Assembly: GCA_947259685.1 (NCBI GenBank) | Contig: CAMYNC010000019.1 | Span: 1 to 59,252 of the forward strand | From: an uncultured Desulfuromonadales bacterium | GTDB lineage: Bacteria; Desulfobacterota; Desulfuromonadia; Desulfuromonadales; Geopsychrobacteraceae | DNA: 59,252 nt | Direction of reading: 5' to 3' | Part shown: one piece after another, positions 26,725-37,600 of the stretch | Layout of the letters: every line of letters begins with the position of its first letter | Numbering within the stretch: position 1 is the first letter of the stretch | Program-made: the position numbers and the translations under genes | Notes under the pieces: model-generated | Told to the model about the DNA's origin: nothing | Databases searched by the model: none | What the model saw: only the letters and a program-made list of their open reading frames with translations

Positions 26725-28698
26725 GTGAGCCAATTCCAGAAAAATCTTGCTTTGTGGCTGGTAATTTCGTTGTTGATGATCATGCTATTCAACATGATGA
26801 CCCAGCGGGAAGGCGAGCTGACAAAGATTAATTACACTGAGTTTTTAACAGCTATTGAAGCCGGCCGGGTTACCAATATCACCTTTCAGGGGAACCAGGT
26901 GACCGGGATTTATGAGGACGGCAGTAAGTTCCAGACTCATGCGCCGATGGATGAACAGTTGATCCCGGAGCTGAAAGAAAAGGGTGTGGTGATCGAGGCC
27001 AAGCCGGTAGATGATCAGGGTTTCTGGTTTACTCTGCTGGTCTCCTGGGGGCCGATCCTGCTGCTGATCGCAGTCTGGATTTTCTTCATGCGCCAGATGC
27101 AGGCCGGTGGCGGCAAAGCGATGAGCTTTGGCAAGAGTAAAGCCAAGCTGCTTACAGATACCCAGGGGCAGGTGACCTTCAAGGATGTCGCTGGTGTTGA
27201 CGAGGCCAAACAGGAACTGGAAGAGGTGGTCGAGTTTCTAAGAGATCCAAAAAAGTTTACCCGTCTCGGTGGCAAAATTCCCAAAGGTGTGCTGCTGGTC
27301 GGTTCGCCAGGAACCGGTAAAACTTTGCTGGCCCGCTCGGTCGCCGGTGAAGCCGGGGTGCCGTTTTTCACCATCTCCGGTTCCGACTTTGTCGAAATGT
27401 TTGTCGGGGTTGGTGCCAGTCGGGTGCGTGACCTGTTCGTCCAGGGTAAAAAGAATGCTCCCTGTATTATTTTTATCGATGAGATCGATGCGGTCGGTCG
27501 GCATCGTGGTGCCGGTCTCGGCGGTGGCCATGATGAGCGCGAGCAGACCCTTAACCAGTTGCTGGTCGAGATGGATGGTTTTGAGACCAACGAAGGGGTC
27601 ATTCTGGTGGCCGCGACCAACCGCCCCGACGTCCTCGACCCGGCGTTGCTGCGCCCGGGCCGCTTCGACCGCCAGGTGGTGGTGCCGCGCCCGGATGTCA
27701 AGGGGCGTCACAAAATCCTCCAAGTCCATTCGCGCAAGGTGCCGATGGACGAGAGCGTCGAGCTTGGCGTGATCGCTAAAGGTACCCCCGGTTTTTCCGG
27801 CGCCGACCTGGCCAATCTGATCAACGAAGCCGCTCTGCTTGCAGCGCGGGCCAATAAGTCCAAGGTCGATATGGATGATTTCGAAGCGGCCAAGGACAAG
27901 GTGTTGATGGGGGCCGAACGGCGTTCGATGGTGATCACCGAAGAGGAGAAGAAGGTCACCGCTTATCACGAAGCTGGCCATGCTCTGGTGTCTTTGCTGA
28001 CCCCCGGTTCCGACCCGGTTCATAAAGTGTCGATCATCCCGCGTGGCCGGGCCATGGGCGTGACGATGTACCTACCGGCCGAGGAGAAATACAACGAAAC
28101 CGCCAAGGGATTGAATATCCGGATCCGTGCTATGCTCGGCGGTCGGATTGCTGAGGAGTTGACCTTCGAGTCGGTGACCAGCGGCGCCAGTAACGACCTG
28201 GATCGGGTCTCGGCGATCGCCCGCAAGATGGTCTGCGAGTGGGGAATGAGTGAGAAGATCGGCCCGTTGACCTTCGGTGAGAAGGAAGGCGAGGTGTTCC
28301 TCGGCCGCGATATGGGGCATATGAAGAATTACAGCGAGGCGACCGCAGTCGAAATTGATAACGAGATCCGCCGCATCGTCCATGAGAACTACGATATCAC
28401 CCGCAAACTGCTCGGAGACAGTCAGCCAATGCTGATCGCTCTGGCGGAGGAGTTGCTGGAAAAAGAGACCCTTGGCAGCAGTGAAGTCATTGCAGCGGTT
28501 TTCCCGGATGGCGCGCCTGACCACCTGAAACCGAAAGAGAGCGAAGAGCCGTTTAAGTTTGATGATGACATTTCCCTTGCACCGACTGCTGACCTTGGCG
28601 TCAAAAAGGACGAAGTTGACGAGCCTGGTGAAGCATCGGCGGACCCACAAGATGGACCGCAGGAGAAAGAGGGTAAGGAGGAGACGTCTCCGTCGTGA
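26725..28698 (+). CDS. ftsH: ATP-dependent zinc metalloprotease FtsH
   Basis: Membrane-anchored AAA+ protease that degrades misfolded membrane proteins and regulatory targets. 657 residues with two membrane helices (about 8-26 and 106-124). The AAA domain has Walker A GSPGTGKT (about 193-200), Walker B IIFIDEID and the second region of homology ([17 protein letters not shown]). The zinc site is HEAGH (about 417). The tail after about 605 is acidic and less conserved. The start is GTG. folP overlaps the stop by four bases (GTGA). Confidence 0.97.
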   Translation: MSQFQKNLALWLVISLLMIMLFNMMTQREGELTKINYTEFLTAIEAGRVTNITFQGNQVTGIYEDGSKFQTHAPMDEQLIPELKEKGVVIEAKPVDDQGFWFTLLVSWGPILLLIAVWIFFMRQMQAGGGKAMSFGKSKAKLLTDTQGQVTFKDVAGVDEAKQELEEVVEFLRDPKKFTRLGGKIPKGVLLVGSPGTGKTLLARSVAGEAGVPFFTISGSDFVEMFVGVGASRVRDLFVQGKKNAPCIIFIDEIDAVGRHRGAGLGGGHDEREQTLNQLLVEMDGFETNEGVILVAATNRPDVLDPALLRPGRFDRQVVVPRPDVKGRHKILQVHSRKVPMDESVELGVIAKGTPGFSGADLANLINEAALLAARANKSKVDMDDFEAAKDKVLMGAERRSMVITEEEKKVTAYHEAGHALVSLLTPGSDPVHKVSIIPRGRAMGVTMYLPAEEKYNETAKGLNIRIRAMLGGRIAEELTFESVTSGASNDLDRVSAIARKMVCEWGMSEKIGPLTFGEKEGEVFLGRDMGHMKNYSEATAVEIDNEIRRIVHENYDITRKLLGDSQPMLIALAEELLEKETLGSSEVIAAVFPDGAPDHLKPKESEEPFKFDDDISLAPTADLGVKKDEVDEPGEASADPQDGPQEKEGKEETSPS

Positions 28699-29558
28699 GA
28701 CCGGCCCCAGCAAAGCGGTTATTCGGCCGGGACTGTTGTCTGGAGCTGGATCGGCCGCGGATTATGGGGGTGCTTAATGTCACACCGGATTCTTTTTCCG
28801 ATGGTGGCCGGTTCGTTCAGTTGGATGCTGCCGTTAAGCAAGGCCTGCAGCTTTTCCGCGAGGGGGCCGATCTTCTGGATATCGGTGGTGAGAGTACCCG
28901 GCCGGGGGCGGCCGCAGTTAGCCTGGATGAAGAACTTTCCCGGGTTGTTCCGGTTATCGAGCGCTTGCGCCAGGAAACCGATCAGCCGATCTCGATCGAT
29001 ACCAATAAGGCGGCTGTGGCCCGTGATGCAATGGCGGCTGGTGCTAACTTTATCAATGATATCAGTGGGCTGACATTCGATCCACAGATGCCTGCAGTGG
29101 CCGAACAGACTGCGGCCGGCTTGTTTCTAATGCATACCCGGGGAAGACCCGAAGTGATGCAGCAGGATACGCTGTATTGCGATCTTCCAAGTGAAGTGCT
29201 GGCCTCTCTGCAGCAAAGTATCGACATTGCTCAAACGGCCGGCGTTGCGCGATCCAAGCTGGCGATCGATCCGGGGATCGGCTTCGGCAAAAGTGCTGAG
29301 GGGAACCTGGAAATTCTGCTGCAGCTGGATAAGTTACATCGGCTCGGCTGCCCGATTCTGCTTGGCACCTCGCGGAAAAGTTTTCTCGGCCGAATCACTG
29401 GGCAGGAAAATCCGACCAGTCGGCTGGCCGGGACCCTGGCGACCCTGGCGCTAGCCGTTGGGCAGGGTGTCCAACTGTTTAGGGTGCATGATGTGCGGCC
29501 GGCCTTGGACGCTGCCATGGTTTCCTGGGCGATCCGCGAGCAGCGACTGCCGAATTGA
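28695..29558 (+). CDS. folP: Dihydropteroate synthase
   Basis: Condenses p-aminobenzoate with dihydropterin pyrophosphate in folate synthesis; the target of sulfonamides. 287 residues with [16 protein letters not shown] near the N-terminus, [26 protein letters not shown] and the C-terminal RVHDV. GTG start overlapping the ftsH stop. ftsH-folP adjacency is common in bacteria. A terminator follows 25 nt after the stop. Confidence 0.96.
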   Translation: MRPAPAKRLFGRDCCLELDRPRIMGVLNVTPDSFSDGGRFVQLDAAVKQGLQLFREGADLLDIGGESTRPGAAAVSLDEELSRVVPVIERLRQETDQPISIDTNKAAVARDAMAAGANFINDISGLTFDPQMPAVAEQTAAGLFLMHTRGRPEVMQQDTLYCDLPSEVLASLQQSIDIAQTAGVARSKLAIDPGIGFGKSAEGNLEILLQLDKLHRLGCPILLGTSRKSFLGRITGQENPTSRLAGTLATLALAVGQGVQLFRVHDVRPALDAAMVSWAIREQRLPN

Positions 29559-29582
29559 TTTTTACCTGCGGATTTAGATTCT

Positions 29583-29609
29583 AGCCTGCCGATGCAGGCT
29601 GATTTTTTT
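29583..29609 (+). terminator. Intrinsic terminator after folP
   Basis: A 7-bp stem AGCCTGC/GCAGGCT (29583-29589 with 29594-29600) and a CGAT loop, followed by GA and seven T residues. It lies before cdaA, so cdaA probably has its own promoter or depends on readthrough. Confidence 0.85.
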
Positions 29610-29653
29610 GTTCGATTGTTGTTTCTCCCCTCTGCCTGTCGGTGGATGCTGTA

Positions 29654-30433
29654 ATGCTTGATGTCTTCACCAATATTCGTCTGCTCGACCTGCTTGATAT
29701 CAGCATTGTCGCCTTTATCATCTACCGGATCATCCTCCTGATCAAGGGCACTCGTGCCGTGCAGATGCTGCTCGGCCTGGCTGTTATTCTGGTGGTTTAC
29801 CTGGCCTCCCGGGTTGGCGATCTGCATACTCTCAACTGGTTTTTAAGTAACTTCCTGTCTTCGATCATCCTGGTCATTGTGGTTATCTTCCAGAACGATA
29901 TCCGCCGCGCGCTGATGCATGTCGGCAGTAATCCCTTTTTTGGCGGCATGACCTACCGCGAAGAGACCGAGATGATTGAAGAGCTGGTCAGGGCTTGCGT
30001 CGCGCTTGGCAACCGCAAGATCGGAGCGCTGATCGTTATCGAGCGGGAAACCGGGATCAAAGATATTCTCGAATCGGGGACGCTGATCGATGCCCGGGTG
30101 GAGAGCGAACTGATCCGCGCGATTTTCATGCCGAGTTCGCCGATTCATGACGGTGCCCTGGTTGTTCAGCAGGGGCGTTTGCAGCAAGCAGGCTGTTTTT
30201 TGCCGCTCACCCAAAGCAGCGATGTCAGCAAGGCTCTGGGGACTCGGCACCGGGCGGCGATCGGTTTGACTGAGCTGGCCGATGCGGTGGCGATTATCGT
30301 CTCTGAAGAAACCGGGAAGATTTCTGTCGCGGTTAATGGCGGCATCACCCGAAACCTGGATGCAACCAGTCTAAAAAAGGTGCTGGGGCGGTTACTTGAG
30401 CCACGCCGGGCTGCGAAAAAGAAGAAGGATTAG
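29654..30433 (+). CDS. cdaA: Diadenylate cyclase CdaA (DisA_N domain)
   Basis: Makes c-di-AMP from two ATP. About 259 residues: membrane helices at about 14-32, 36-55 and 60-80, then a DAC domain with the catalytic motifs HDGAL (about 170) and RHRAA (about 200). ATG 29654 is chosen over GTG 29642 because GGTGGA lies 7 nt upstream. cdaR and glmM follow at once, the c-di-AMP/cell-wall cluster best known from Firmicutes. Confidence 0.94.
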   Translation: MLDVFTNIRLLDLLDISIVAFIIYRIILLIKGTRAVQMLLGLAVILVVYLASRVGDLHTLNWFLSNFLSSIILVIVVIFQNDIRRALMHVGSNPFFGGMTYREETEMIEELVRACVALGNRKIGALIVIERETGIKDILESGTLIDARVESELIRAIFMPSSPIHDGALVVQQGRLQQAGCFLPLTQSSDVSKALGTRHRAAIGLTELADAVAIIVSEETGKISVAVNGGITRNLDATSLKKVLGRLLEPRRAAKKKKD

Positions 30434-30437
30434 CGGC

Positions 30438-31169
30438 ATGTTCAAGGTGTTGACTGAAAACTGGACACTGAAGCTGATCTCGCTGGTCTTTGCCCTGATT
30501 CTCTGGGTGTTTATCATGGGCGAGCGGCGTCTGGAGGTTGGCTACACGGTGCCGCTTGAATTGCAGAATGTTCCCGCTGGACTGATGGTGGCCAACGAAG
30601 TACCCAGCTTGATCGATGTGCGGGTCAGCGGACCGCGGACTCTGCAGATGAAAGTCAGTCCGAACGATATCGGCATCAACGTCGATCTGAATGATCTGCA
30701 GCCGGGGTTGACCACCTTCAAGCGGCTCGAAGAGCGGCTCAATCTGCCGAGTGGCTTACGGGTGACCAGGCTTTCACCGTCATTTATCGATCTGAAACTG
30801 GAACGGATCGCTGAAAAACAGGTGCCGATTAAGATTGCTTTGAGCGGCGAACCGCTGGATGGCTATGCGGTTGGCAGCGTCAAGGCGAGCCCGGACCGGG
30901 TGCTGATCGAAGGTGCGGAATCAGAACTGAAAAGTGTCACCTCTGTGACCACAGAGCACGTCGATCTGATCGGGGTCAATGAAAGCTTTTCATTGATTGT
31001 ACCACTGGTTCACCAGGGAACTTATACCGGCTTTAAAGATGAAAAAACCACCGAAGTCCAGGTTGAAATTCAGGCCGTTGAACCGCCTGCGGGCAGCGAC
31101 GATGAGCCGGACGAAATAGACCAATCAATTGAAAATAATACTCAAGATAATACTCAAAAGGAAAACTGA
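30438..31169 (+). CDS. cdaR: YbbR-domain regulator CdaR
   Basis: A 243-residue protein with one N-terminal membrane helix (about 13-29, [16 protein letters not shown]) and periplasmic YbbR-like beta domains (about 35-210). The C-terminal tail is acidic and Asn/Gln-rich. CdaR contacts CdaA and modulates diadenylate cyclase activity in Firmicutes. It starts 4 nt after cdaA and ends 2 nt before glmM, so the three genes form one unit. ATG 30438 is the natural start; the longer open frame runs through the cdaA end. Confidence 0.9.
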   Translation: MFKVLTENWTLKLISLVFALILWVFIMGERRLEVGYTVPLELQNVPAGLMVANEVPSLIDVRVSGPRTLQMKVSPNDIGINVDLNDLQPGLTTFKRLEERLNLPSGLRVTRLSPSFIDLKLERIAEKQVPIKIALSGEPLDGYAVGSVKASPDRVLIEGAESELKSVTSVTTEHVDLIGVNESFSLIVPLVHQGTYTGFKDEKTTEVQVEIQAVEPPAGSDDEPDEIDQSIENNTQDNTQKEN

Positions 31170-31171
31170 TC

Positions 31172-32530
31172 ATGGATAAGAAATTGTTCGGGACCGATGG
31201 GGTGCGAGGGGTCGCCAATATTGAACCGATGACCACCGAAATGGCGATGCAGCTGGGACGGTCGGCTGCTTATGTGTTTAAAAATGGTGGCAGCCGGCGG
31301 CACCGGGTGGTGATCGGTAAGGATACCCGCCTGTCCGGTTACATGATTGAAAATGCCTTGGTTGCCGGAATCTGTTCCATGGGCGTCGATGTCTTGCTGG
31401 TCGGACCGCTGCCAACTCCGGGGATTGCCTTTATCACCGCTTCGATGCGCGCCGATGCCGGGGTGGTGATCAGCGCTTCGCACAACCCTTACCAGGATAA
31501 TGGCATAAAATTTTTCTCCAATGATGGTTTCAAGCTGCCTGACGAAGTCGAATTGAAAATTGAGGATCTGATTCTCAATAATCGCTTGGATGAACTGCGG
31601 CCGATCGCCGATGACGTCGGTAAGGCTTATCGGATCGATGATGCCAAAGGTCGTTACATTGTGTTTTTGAAAAACACCTTTCCGCGTGACCTGGACCTGC
31701 AGGGGTTGCGGATTGTCCTCGACTGTGCTCACGGTGCCGGCTACAAAGTGGCGCCGGCGGTGCTTACCGAGTTCGGTGCCGAAGTTATCACCCTGGGAGT
31801 CGAGCCGAACGGCATGAATATCAATGATGGCTGCGGGTCCCTGCATCCTGAAGTGATGGCGCGGAAGGTGCGTGAATTTCGCGCTGATTTGGGAATCGCT
31901 CTGGATGGAGATGCCGACCGGGTGATTTTCGTCGATGAAAATGGAGACGAAGTCGATGGTGACCATATCATGGCCATCTGCGGGACCGAAATGCTCAAGA
32001 CGGGGGAACTGAAAAAGAAAACCGTGGTCGCCACGGTGATGAGCAACATGGGCCTCGATATCGCCATGAAAAAGGCCGGCGGCAAAGTGATCCGCACTGG
32101 CGTTGGTGATCGTTATGTGGTGGAAGAGATGCGCAAAGGCGGCTATAACCTGGGAGGTGAGCAGTCGGGACACATGATTTTCCTCGATCATAACACTACC
32201 GGAGATGGTATTCTCTCAGCCCTGCAGGTGCTGGCGATCATTCAGCGCAGTGGCAAGCGCCTGTCCGATCTGGCCAAGGTCATGACTTCAATGCCGCAGG
32301 TGCTGGTGAACGTGCGGGTGCGAAAAAGGGCGGATCTGGCTGAGATTGCTCCCATCAAACTGGCGATCGATGAGGTCGAGGCCGAGTTGGGTGAGACCGG
32401 GCGGGTGTTGATCCGCTATTCAGGAACTGAGCCGTTGCTGCGGGTGATGATTGAAGGCGCAGATCAGACTCGAATTGCCGAGTTGGCTGATCGATTGGCC
32501 TGTCTAGTCAAAGAACATCTTGGCTCCTGA
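31172..32530 (+). CDS. glmM: Phosphoglucosamine mutase
   Basis: Interconverts glucosamine 6- and 1-phosphate on the way to UDP-GlcNAc, the precursor of peptidoglycan and LPS. 452 residues with the phosphoserine loop [12 protein letters not shown] (about 100-111), the metal loop DGDADR (about 246-251), GEQSGH (sugar binding) and [10 protein letters not shown] (phosphate binding). In Firmicutes GlmM binds CdaA and inhibits it, so the linkage to cdaA-cdaR is meaningful. Confidence 0.97.
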   Translation: MDKKLFGTDGVRGVANIEPMTTEMAMQLGRSAAYVFKNGGSRRHRVVIGKDTRLSGYMIENALVAGICSMGVDVLLVGPLPTPGIAFITASMRADAGVVISASHNPYQDNGIKFFSNDGFKLPDEVELKIEDLILNNRLDELRPIADDVGKAYRIDDAKGRYIVFLKNTFPRDLDLQGLRIVLDCAHGAGYKVAPAVLTEFGAEVITLGVEPNGMNINDGCGSLHPEVMARKVREFRADLGIALDGDADRVIFVDENGDEVDGDHIMAICGTEMLKTGELKKKTVVATVMSNMGLDIAMKKAGGKVIRTGVGDRYVVEEMRKGGYNLGGEQSGHMIFLDHNTTGDGILSALQVLAIIQRSGKRLSDLAKVMTSMPQVLVNVRVRKRADLAEIAPIKLAIDEVEAELGETGRVLIRYSGTEPLLRVMIEGADQTRIAELADRLACLVKEHLGS

Positions 32531-32584
32531 TATAATAATTAATGGTACACTGTTTTATCCAGGAATACCGAGGGAGTTGAGGCT

Positions 32585-33295
32585 TTGGCAAAGCTGGGAG
32601 TAAATGTCGATCATATTGCAACCATTCGCCAGGCGCGTGGCATAGATGAGCCTGATCCGGTTGCCGCTGCAATGCTTGCGGAGTTAGCCGGAGCCCAGGG
32701 AATTACCGTGCACCTGCGTGAAGACCGTCGGCATATTCAGGATCGGGATGTCGAATTACTGCGGAAAACTATCAAGACCCGCCTCAATCTGGAAATGGCG
32801 CTGACCGATGAAATGATCGCCTTTGCTCTTAAAGTTCTGCCGGATGCGGTGACCCTGGTCCCTGAGGGGAGGCACGAGCTGACCACCGAGGGCGGGTTGG
32901 ATGTCTGTCTGCTGCGTTCGACCTTGAAAGATAAGATCGCTTTACTCAAGCAGGCCGGGATTATCGTCAGCCTGTTTATCGAGCCGGATATGGAGCAGAT
33001 CAAGGCCAGTCACCGGGCCGGTGCCGATTATATTGAAATTCACACCGGCACCTATTGTGAAATGACCAACCCCGCCCATCAGCGGGAACAGCTGCAGCGG
33101 ATTGAATTGGCCGTCAGCGCCGCTCGTAAACTCAGCCTGGGGGTCAACGCTGGGCATGGTCTCAATTACCGCAACATCGGTCCGGTCGCTGCGCTAAAGG
33201 GTATTGAGGAATTCAATATCGGCCATAGTATTGTCGCCCGAGCCGCTTTGGTTGGCATGGAACGAGCGGTAAGGGAGATGTTGGCGCTGCTTTAG
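32585..33295 (+). CDS. pdxJ: Pyridoxine 5'-phosphate synthase
   Basis: Ring-closing enzyme of the DXP-dependent vitamin B6 pathway. A 236-residue TIM barrel starting [16 protein letters not shown], with [27 protein letters not shown] and a C-terminal AGHGLNYRN and GHSIVARA. The start is TTG at 32585, supported by AGGGAG 8 nt upstream. pdxJ-acpS adjacency is widespread in proteobacteria. Confidence 0.97.
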   Translation: MAKLGVNVDHIATIRQARGIDEPDPVAAAMLAELAGAQGITVHLREDRRHIQDRDVELLRKTIKTRLNLEMALTDEMIAFALKVLPDAVTLVPEGRHELTTEGGLDVCLLRSTLKDKIALLKQAGIIVSLFIEPDMEQIKASHRAGADYIEIHTGTYCEMTNPAHQREQLQRIELAVSAARKLSLGVNAGHGLNYRNIGPVAALKGIEEFNIGHSIVARAALVGMERAVREMLALL

Positions 33296-33316
33296 CAACT
33301 GGTTCGGAGAAGGTCT

Positions 33317-33694
33317 GTGGCAATTATTGGCATCGGGACCGATCTGGCCCGCATCGAACGCTTTCGCAAGTTTCTTGAGCCGGGCAACCGGCTTCTCGAG
33401 CGACTTTTCTCGGCTGCCGAGCGCGGCTATGCTTTAGAAAAAAAAGACCCGGCACCGCACCTGGCCGCTCGTTTTGCCGCCAAAGAGGCTTTCCTCAAGG
33501 CCCTTGGAACTGGTCTGCGGGATGGTCTGGCGTGGCAGCAAATAATCGTAACGCGCGATGCCCTCGGTTGCCCGTCCCTGCAACTGTCCGGCCGGGCGGC
33601 TGAAATGCTGGTGGCGCGTGGTGTTAATTCGGTTCATCTCAGTTGTTCCCACGACGGCGATTATGCCGTTGCCACCGTAATCCTGGAGTCTTGA
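33317..33694 (+). CDS. acpS: Holo-[acyl-carrier-protein] synthase
   Basis: Transfers 4'-phosphopantetheine from CoA to acyl carrier protein. 125 residues with the conserved IGIGTDLARIERF at the N-terminus (metal-binding Asp) and FAAKEAFLKALGTGL in the middle (Glu and Lys). GTG start. The stop overlaps the nnrD ATG by one base (TGATG). Confidence 0.95.
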   Translation: MAIIGIGTDLARIERFRKFLEPGNRLLERLFSAAERGYALEKKDPAPHLAARFAAKEAFLKALGTGLRDGLAWQQIIVTRDALGCPSLQLSGRAAEMLVARGVNSVHLSCSHDGDYAVATVILES

Positions 33695-35256
33695 TGCGAC
33701 TGATCAGTGCGGATGAGATGCAGGCGATCGACCGGCGGGCGATAAATGTGCTCGGGGTTCCCGGTGTGGTGTTGATGGAGAATGCCGGACGAGCGGCTAC
33801 TGAGATCTTCTGTCGCGAGTTTTCCGGTTGTTTTTCCGGTTCGGTGCTGGTCCTGGCTGGTAAGGGGAACAACGGTGGCGACGGCTATGTCATGGCCCGT
33901 CTGCTGGCGGAGCAGGGCTGGCGGGTGCAGACCTTGGTCCTGGGCCAGGCTGAAGATATTCAAGGCGATGCAGCAGTGATGCTCGCTATTCAGCTGAAAC
34001 TTGAACTGCCGACTGTGTTTGCCACAGATGCCTGTAGCCTGCGCAGCAGCTTCGCAGCTGCAGAGCCGTTGGTGGTTATCGATGCGCTGCTCGGTACCGG
34101 GCTTAAATCGACCGTAGCTGGACTTTACGCCGAAGCGATCGAAATGATCAACAGCTCTGGAGTGCCGGTGTTTTCCGTCGACATCCCATCGGGGGTTGAT
34201 GGCTCCAGCGGTCGGATCTGCGGCAATGCTGTCCAGGCCGACCTGACTGTCACCTTTGACCATGCCAAGATCGGTCACGGCAGTTTCCCCGGTGCCGGCT
34301 GTTGCGGCGACCTGGAAGTGGTCGATATTGGGATTCCCCGCTTTGGCCGTCCTGAGCCGGCGAGCAAGGTCCTGCTAGTGGATCCTGATGCGGCCCGCGA
34401 TTGGCTACCGCCAAGGCTATTGAGCGGCCATAAAGGTAGCTTTGGACATGTGCTGCTGTTGGCTGGCTCGTCCGGCAAAACCGGGGCCGCGGCCCTTGCC
34501 GGCGCAGCAGCCATGCGCAGCGGCTGTGGCCTGGTCACTGCTGCCGTGCCGGCTTCGGTTCATGCTATTCTGGAAATGAAACTGACAGAGGTGATGACCA
34601 GCCCCCTGGCAGATCAGGATGGCATCCTTTGCCTGCAGGCCCAACCGGCGCTTGAAAAACTGCTGGAGGGGCGGCAGGCGTTGGCGGTCGGCCCGGGTCT
34701 TGGCCAGAGCGCCGAATTGAAGGAATTGATCCGTTGGCTGGTAACAGAGACCAGCTTGCCACTGGTTATCGATGCCGATGGCTTGAACCTGCTGGCCGGG
34801 CAACTTGAATGCTTGAAAAAGCGCAGCGGCCCACCGCCGGTGCTGACGCCGCACCCGGGTGAGATGTCCCGCCTCTGCGGTTTGCCGATTGCTGAAATAG
34901 AAGCCAACCGGTTTCAGGTCGCGGTCGATTTTGCCGCCGAGCATCAGGTCGTGCTGTTGCTAAAAGGGGCACGCACGGTGATTGCCGCACCCGATGGTGC
35001 GGTGCGCATCAACAGCACCGGCAATGACGGTTTGGCCAGCGGCGGCAGCGGGGATGTACTTACCGGGCTGCTTGCAGGACTGCTGGCTCAGAGGATCAGC
35101 AGTTTCGATGCGGCGGCGCTGGCTGCCTGGCTGCACGGCCGTGCAGCTGAACGAATTGCTATGCACCAGGGGACGGCCGGAATGGCCGCTTCGGACCTAC
35201 TCCCACAACTTCCGGCGGCTCGCCGGGAACTGACCGAAGGAGATTGCCCATGCTGA
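33694..35256 (+). CDS. nnrD: Bifunctional NAD(P)H-hydrate epimerase / dehydratase
   Basis: Repairs hydrated NAD(P)H. 520 residues: an N-terminal YjeF_N epimerase domain (about 1-215, with VLMENAGRAA and KGNNGGDGYVMARLL) and a C-terminal ADP-dependent dehydratase of the ribokinase fold (about 230-515, with HKGSFGHVLLLAGS, LTPHPGEMSRL and GNDGLASGGSGDVLTG). The C-terminus overlaps the next gene's start. The pdxJ-acpS-nnrD string is typical of Geobacter-like genomes. Confidence 0.95.
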   Translation: MRLISADEMQAIDRRAINVLGVPGVVLMENAGRAATEIFCREFSGCFSGSVLVLAGKGNNGGDGYVMARLLAEQGWRVQTLVLGQAEDIQGDAAVMLAIQLKLELPTVFATDACSLRSSFAAAEPLVVIDALLGTGLKSTVAGLYAEAIEMINSSGVPVFSVDIPSGVDGSSGRICGNAVQADLTVTFDHAKIGHGSFPGAGCCGDLEVVDIGIPRFGRPEPASKVLLVDPDAARDWLPPRLLSGHKGSFGHVLLLAGSSGKTGAAALAGAAAMRSGCGLVTAAVPASVHAILEMKLTEVMTSPLADQDGILCLQAQPALEKLLEGRQALAVGPGLGQSAELKELIRWLVTETSLPLVIDADGLNLLAGQLECLKKRSGPPPVLTPHPGEMSRLCGLPIAEIEANRFQVAVDFAAEHQVVLLLKGARTVIAAPDGAVRINSTGNDGLASGGSGDVLTGLLAGLLAQRISSFDAAALAAWLHGRAAERIAMHQGTAGMAASDLLPQLPAARRELTEGDCPC

Positions 35257-35699
35257 CTGCCAAAGAGATTATGACCACCGAGGTCGTTACGGTCACCACC
35301 GACACCAGCCTGAAAGAGCTGGCTAATAAATTTGTCGAAACCAGATACAGCAATATGCCGGTTCTTGATGGCCAGGGTGAGCTCGTCGGTGTGATCAGTG
35401 AAACCGATCTGATAGAACAACAGAAGCCGTTGCATATTCCCACCGTTATGGCCCTGTTTGATGGCGTGTTTTATCTCGACAGCGAAAAACGCTTCAAAGG
35501 CGAGGTCGATCGAGTTACCGCAACCACGGTCGGAGAACTCTACGACAAGCGTCTGATTACCTGTGGCCCCGAAACACCGCTGCGCGATATTGCCGCCTTG
35601 ATGGCAAAGCACAAGGCGCACCTGATCCCGGTTGTCGAAGAGGGAAAGATGCTCGGCGTGGTTGCACGGCTTGACTTGATCCGGTCGATGGAACACTGA
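35250..35699 (+). CDS. CBS-domain pair protein
   Basis: A 149-residue protein consisting almost entirely of two CBS motifs (about 1-60 and 85-145), each starting with a conserved MT or xLITCGPET-type segment and ending in GVISETDLI or GVVARLDLIR. Such stand-alone pairs bind adenine nucleotides and act as energy sensors. ATG 35250 has AGGAG 7 nt upstream. It overlaps nnrD upstream by 7 bp and tsaE downstream by one base, so it is part of the operon. Its target is unknown; ADP-dependent NnrD is a speculative candidate. Confidence 0.88.
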   Translation: MLTAKEIMTTEVVTVTTDTSLKELANKFVETRYSNMPVLDGQGELVGVISETDLIEQQKPLHIPTVMALFDGVFYLDSEKRFKGEVDRVTATTVGELYDKRLITCGPETPLRDIAALMAKHKAHLIPVVEEGKMLGVVARLDLIRSMEH

Positions 35700-36199
35700 T
35701 GACAGAGGCTTGGAGAGTCGCCAGCGTCTGCGAAGAGCAGACGCTGGAACTTGGGATTCGATTGGGCCGGTTGCTTGAGCAACCGGCCCTGATTCTATTG
35801 CAGGGCGACCTGGGTGTCGGGAAATCGGTGCTTGCCCGTGGTATTGCCCGTGGACTGGGGGTCGCTCCACAAATCCCGATCACCAGTCCGACCTTCACCC
35901 TGATGAATCATTATCCGGCTCGTTTGAGCCTTTATCACTTTGACCTTTACCGGCTGGCCGACCCGGAGGAGCTGATCGAACTCGGCTTCGAAGAGTTCGC
36001 CTATGGTGACGGGGTTGCCTTGGTCGAGTGGCCGGAGCGTCTTCAGGATGATGCCGTTTCCGGTCTGTGGATTAAACTCCAGCATTCGGGCGGAGAATCG
36101 CGCCGACTTGAATTTACTGCTTGCGGAGCGGCTGCAGAAGCCCTGCTGACAGGTCTGCGAGACAGTCTGCAGAAACAACCATTAACGCCGGTCAAATAG
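35699..36199 (+). CDS. tsaE: tRNA threonylcarbamoyladenosine ATPase TsaE
   Basis: ATPase that, with TsaB and TsaD, installs t6A at position 37 of ANN-decoding tRNAs. 166 residues with the Walker A motif GDLGVGKSVLARG (about 40-52), SPTFTLMNHY (about 63) and HFDLYRLADPEEL. The one-base overlap with the CBS gene suggests coupling. TsaB and TsaD are not in this window. Confidence 0.94.
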   Translation: MTEAWRVASVCEEQTLELGIRLGRLLEQPALILLQGDLGVGKSVLARGIARGLGVAPQIPITSPTFTLMNHYPARLSLYHFDLYRLADPEELIELGFEEFAYGDGVALVEWPERLQDDAVSGLWIKLQHSGGESRRLEFTACGAAAEALLTGLRDSLQKQPLTPVK

Positions 36200-36212
36200 G
36201 CGGAAAAAGCTT

Positions 36213-36241
36213 TTGACCGGTTGGAGAATTCCTGCTATTAA
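36213..36241 (+). promoter_or_regulatory. Predicted promoter of lysC
   Basis: TTGACC (36213-36218), a 17-nt spacer and TATTAA (36236-36241). The start would be near 36248, about 85 nt before the lysC ATG. No lysine riboswitch elements were recognised in the leader. Confidence 0.5.
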
Positions 36242-36331
36242 AGGGGATTTACGAGACCTTTTAGGACTTTTCAGCGATATCGGGACAGCTGCACTGGCGC
36301 CGATTTTCCAATCAGGAGGAAGAGGACTGCT

Positions 36332-37564
36332 ATGGCCCTGGTCGTACAAAAATATGGCGGGACATCCGTCGGCTCAGTCGAGCTGATCCGTAACGTTGCC
36401 CGACGGGTAGCCAAGACTTTTGATGACGGCAACGATGTCGTGGTAATTGTCTCGGCGATGGCGGGGGAAACCAATCGCCTGGTGGCGCTGGCGGATGAAA
36501 TCAGCGAATTTCCTAGTGAGCGTGAATATGATGTGCTGGTGTCGACCGGCGAGCAGGTAACCATCTCACTGCTCTCGATGTGCCTGCAATCGATGGGTTA
36601 CAATGCTAAGAGCTATCTCGGTTCGCAGATCCCTGTTCTGACCGATAAAGCCCATGCCAAAGCACGGATCAAGAGTATCGATGATAAAAATATCCGCGAG
36701 GACCTGAAATCGGGCACCATCATAATCGTTGCCGGCTTCCAGGGGACCGATGGGCTGGGGAATATCACCACTCTCGGTCGGGGGGGCTCGGATACCTCAG
36801 CCGTAGCTGTAGCCGCTGCTCTCAAAGCAGATGTCTGTGAAATCTATACCGATGTCGACGGTGTTTATACTACCGACCCGCGGATGGTTCCTGAGGCAAG
36901 CAAGATCGAAAAAATTTCCTACGAAGAGATGTTGGAGATGGCCTCGCTGGGTGCCAAGGTGCTGCAGATTCGGAGTGTTGAGTTTGCCAAGAAATACAAC
37001 GTAGTTATTCATGTGCGTTCGAGCTTCAATGACAAGCCGGGAACGCTGGTGATGAAGGAGGATCAGGAGATGGAGACCGTACTGGTTTCAGGTGTGGCAT
37101 ACAATAAGGATGAGGCAAAAATCAGTATTTTTGGGGTTCCCGATCAGCCGGGAATTGCCGCGCAGATCTTTTCACCGCTGAGTGAAGCCAATATCACCGT
37201 CGATATGATCATCCAGAATGTCTCTCACGAAGGCAAAACCGATATGACCTTCACCGTGCCCAAGACGGACTGTAAAAAAGCGGTAAAGATCGTTGAAGAG
37301 GTCGCCCAGAAGATCGAGGCCAGCGGCGTAAAGCACAATGAGAATATCGCCAAGATTTCGATCATCGGCGTCGGTATGCGCTCCCATTCGGGGATTGCCA
37401 GCACTATGTTCCAGACCCTGTCGCGCGAAGGGATCAATATTGAAATGATCTCGACCAGCGAAATCAAAGTTTCTTGCATTATCGACACCAAGTACACTGA
37501 GCTGGCGGTGCGGGTACTGCATGAAGCCTTCGGTCTGGATCGGCCGGAGACTGATGAGGGCTAA
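36332..37564 (+). CDS. lysC: Aspartokinase
   Basis: Phosphorylates aspartate, the entry step to lysine, threonine, methionine and diaminopimelate. 410 residues: kinase domain with [11 protein letters not shown] at the N-terminus, [20 protein letters not shown] and [11 protein letters not shown], then two ACT domains (about 265-400) for feedback inhibition. AGGAGG precedes the ATG. cimA follows after 36 nt. Confidence 0.97.
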   Translation: MALVVQKYGGTSVGSVELIRNVARRVAKTFDDGNDVVVIVSAMAGETNRLVALADEISEFPSEREYDVLVSTGEQVTISLLSMCLQSMGYNAKSYLGSQIPVLTDKAHAKARIKSIDDKNIREDLKSGTIIIVAGFQGTDGLGNITTLGRGGSDTSAVAVAAALKADVCEIYTDVDGVYTTDPRMVPEASKIEKISYEEMLEMASLGAKVLQIRSVEFAKKYNVVIHVRSSFNDKPGTLVMKEDQEMETVLVSGVAYNKDEAKISIFGVPDQPGIAAQIFSPLSEANITVDMIIQNVSHEGKTDMTFTVPKTDCKKAVKIVEEVAQKIEASGVKHNENIAKISIIGVGMRSHSGIASTMFQTLSREGINIEMISTSEIKVSCIIDTKYTELAVRVLHEAFGLDRPETDEG

Positions 37565-37600
37565 CTAAATTCAGGTCCAAGTACGAAAGGATGTCATGCG

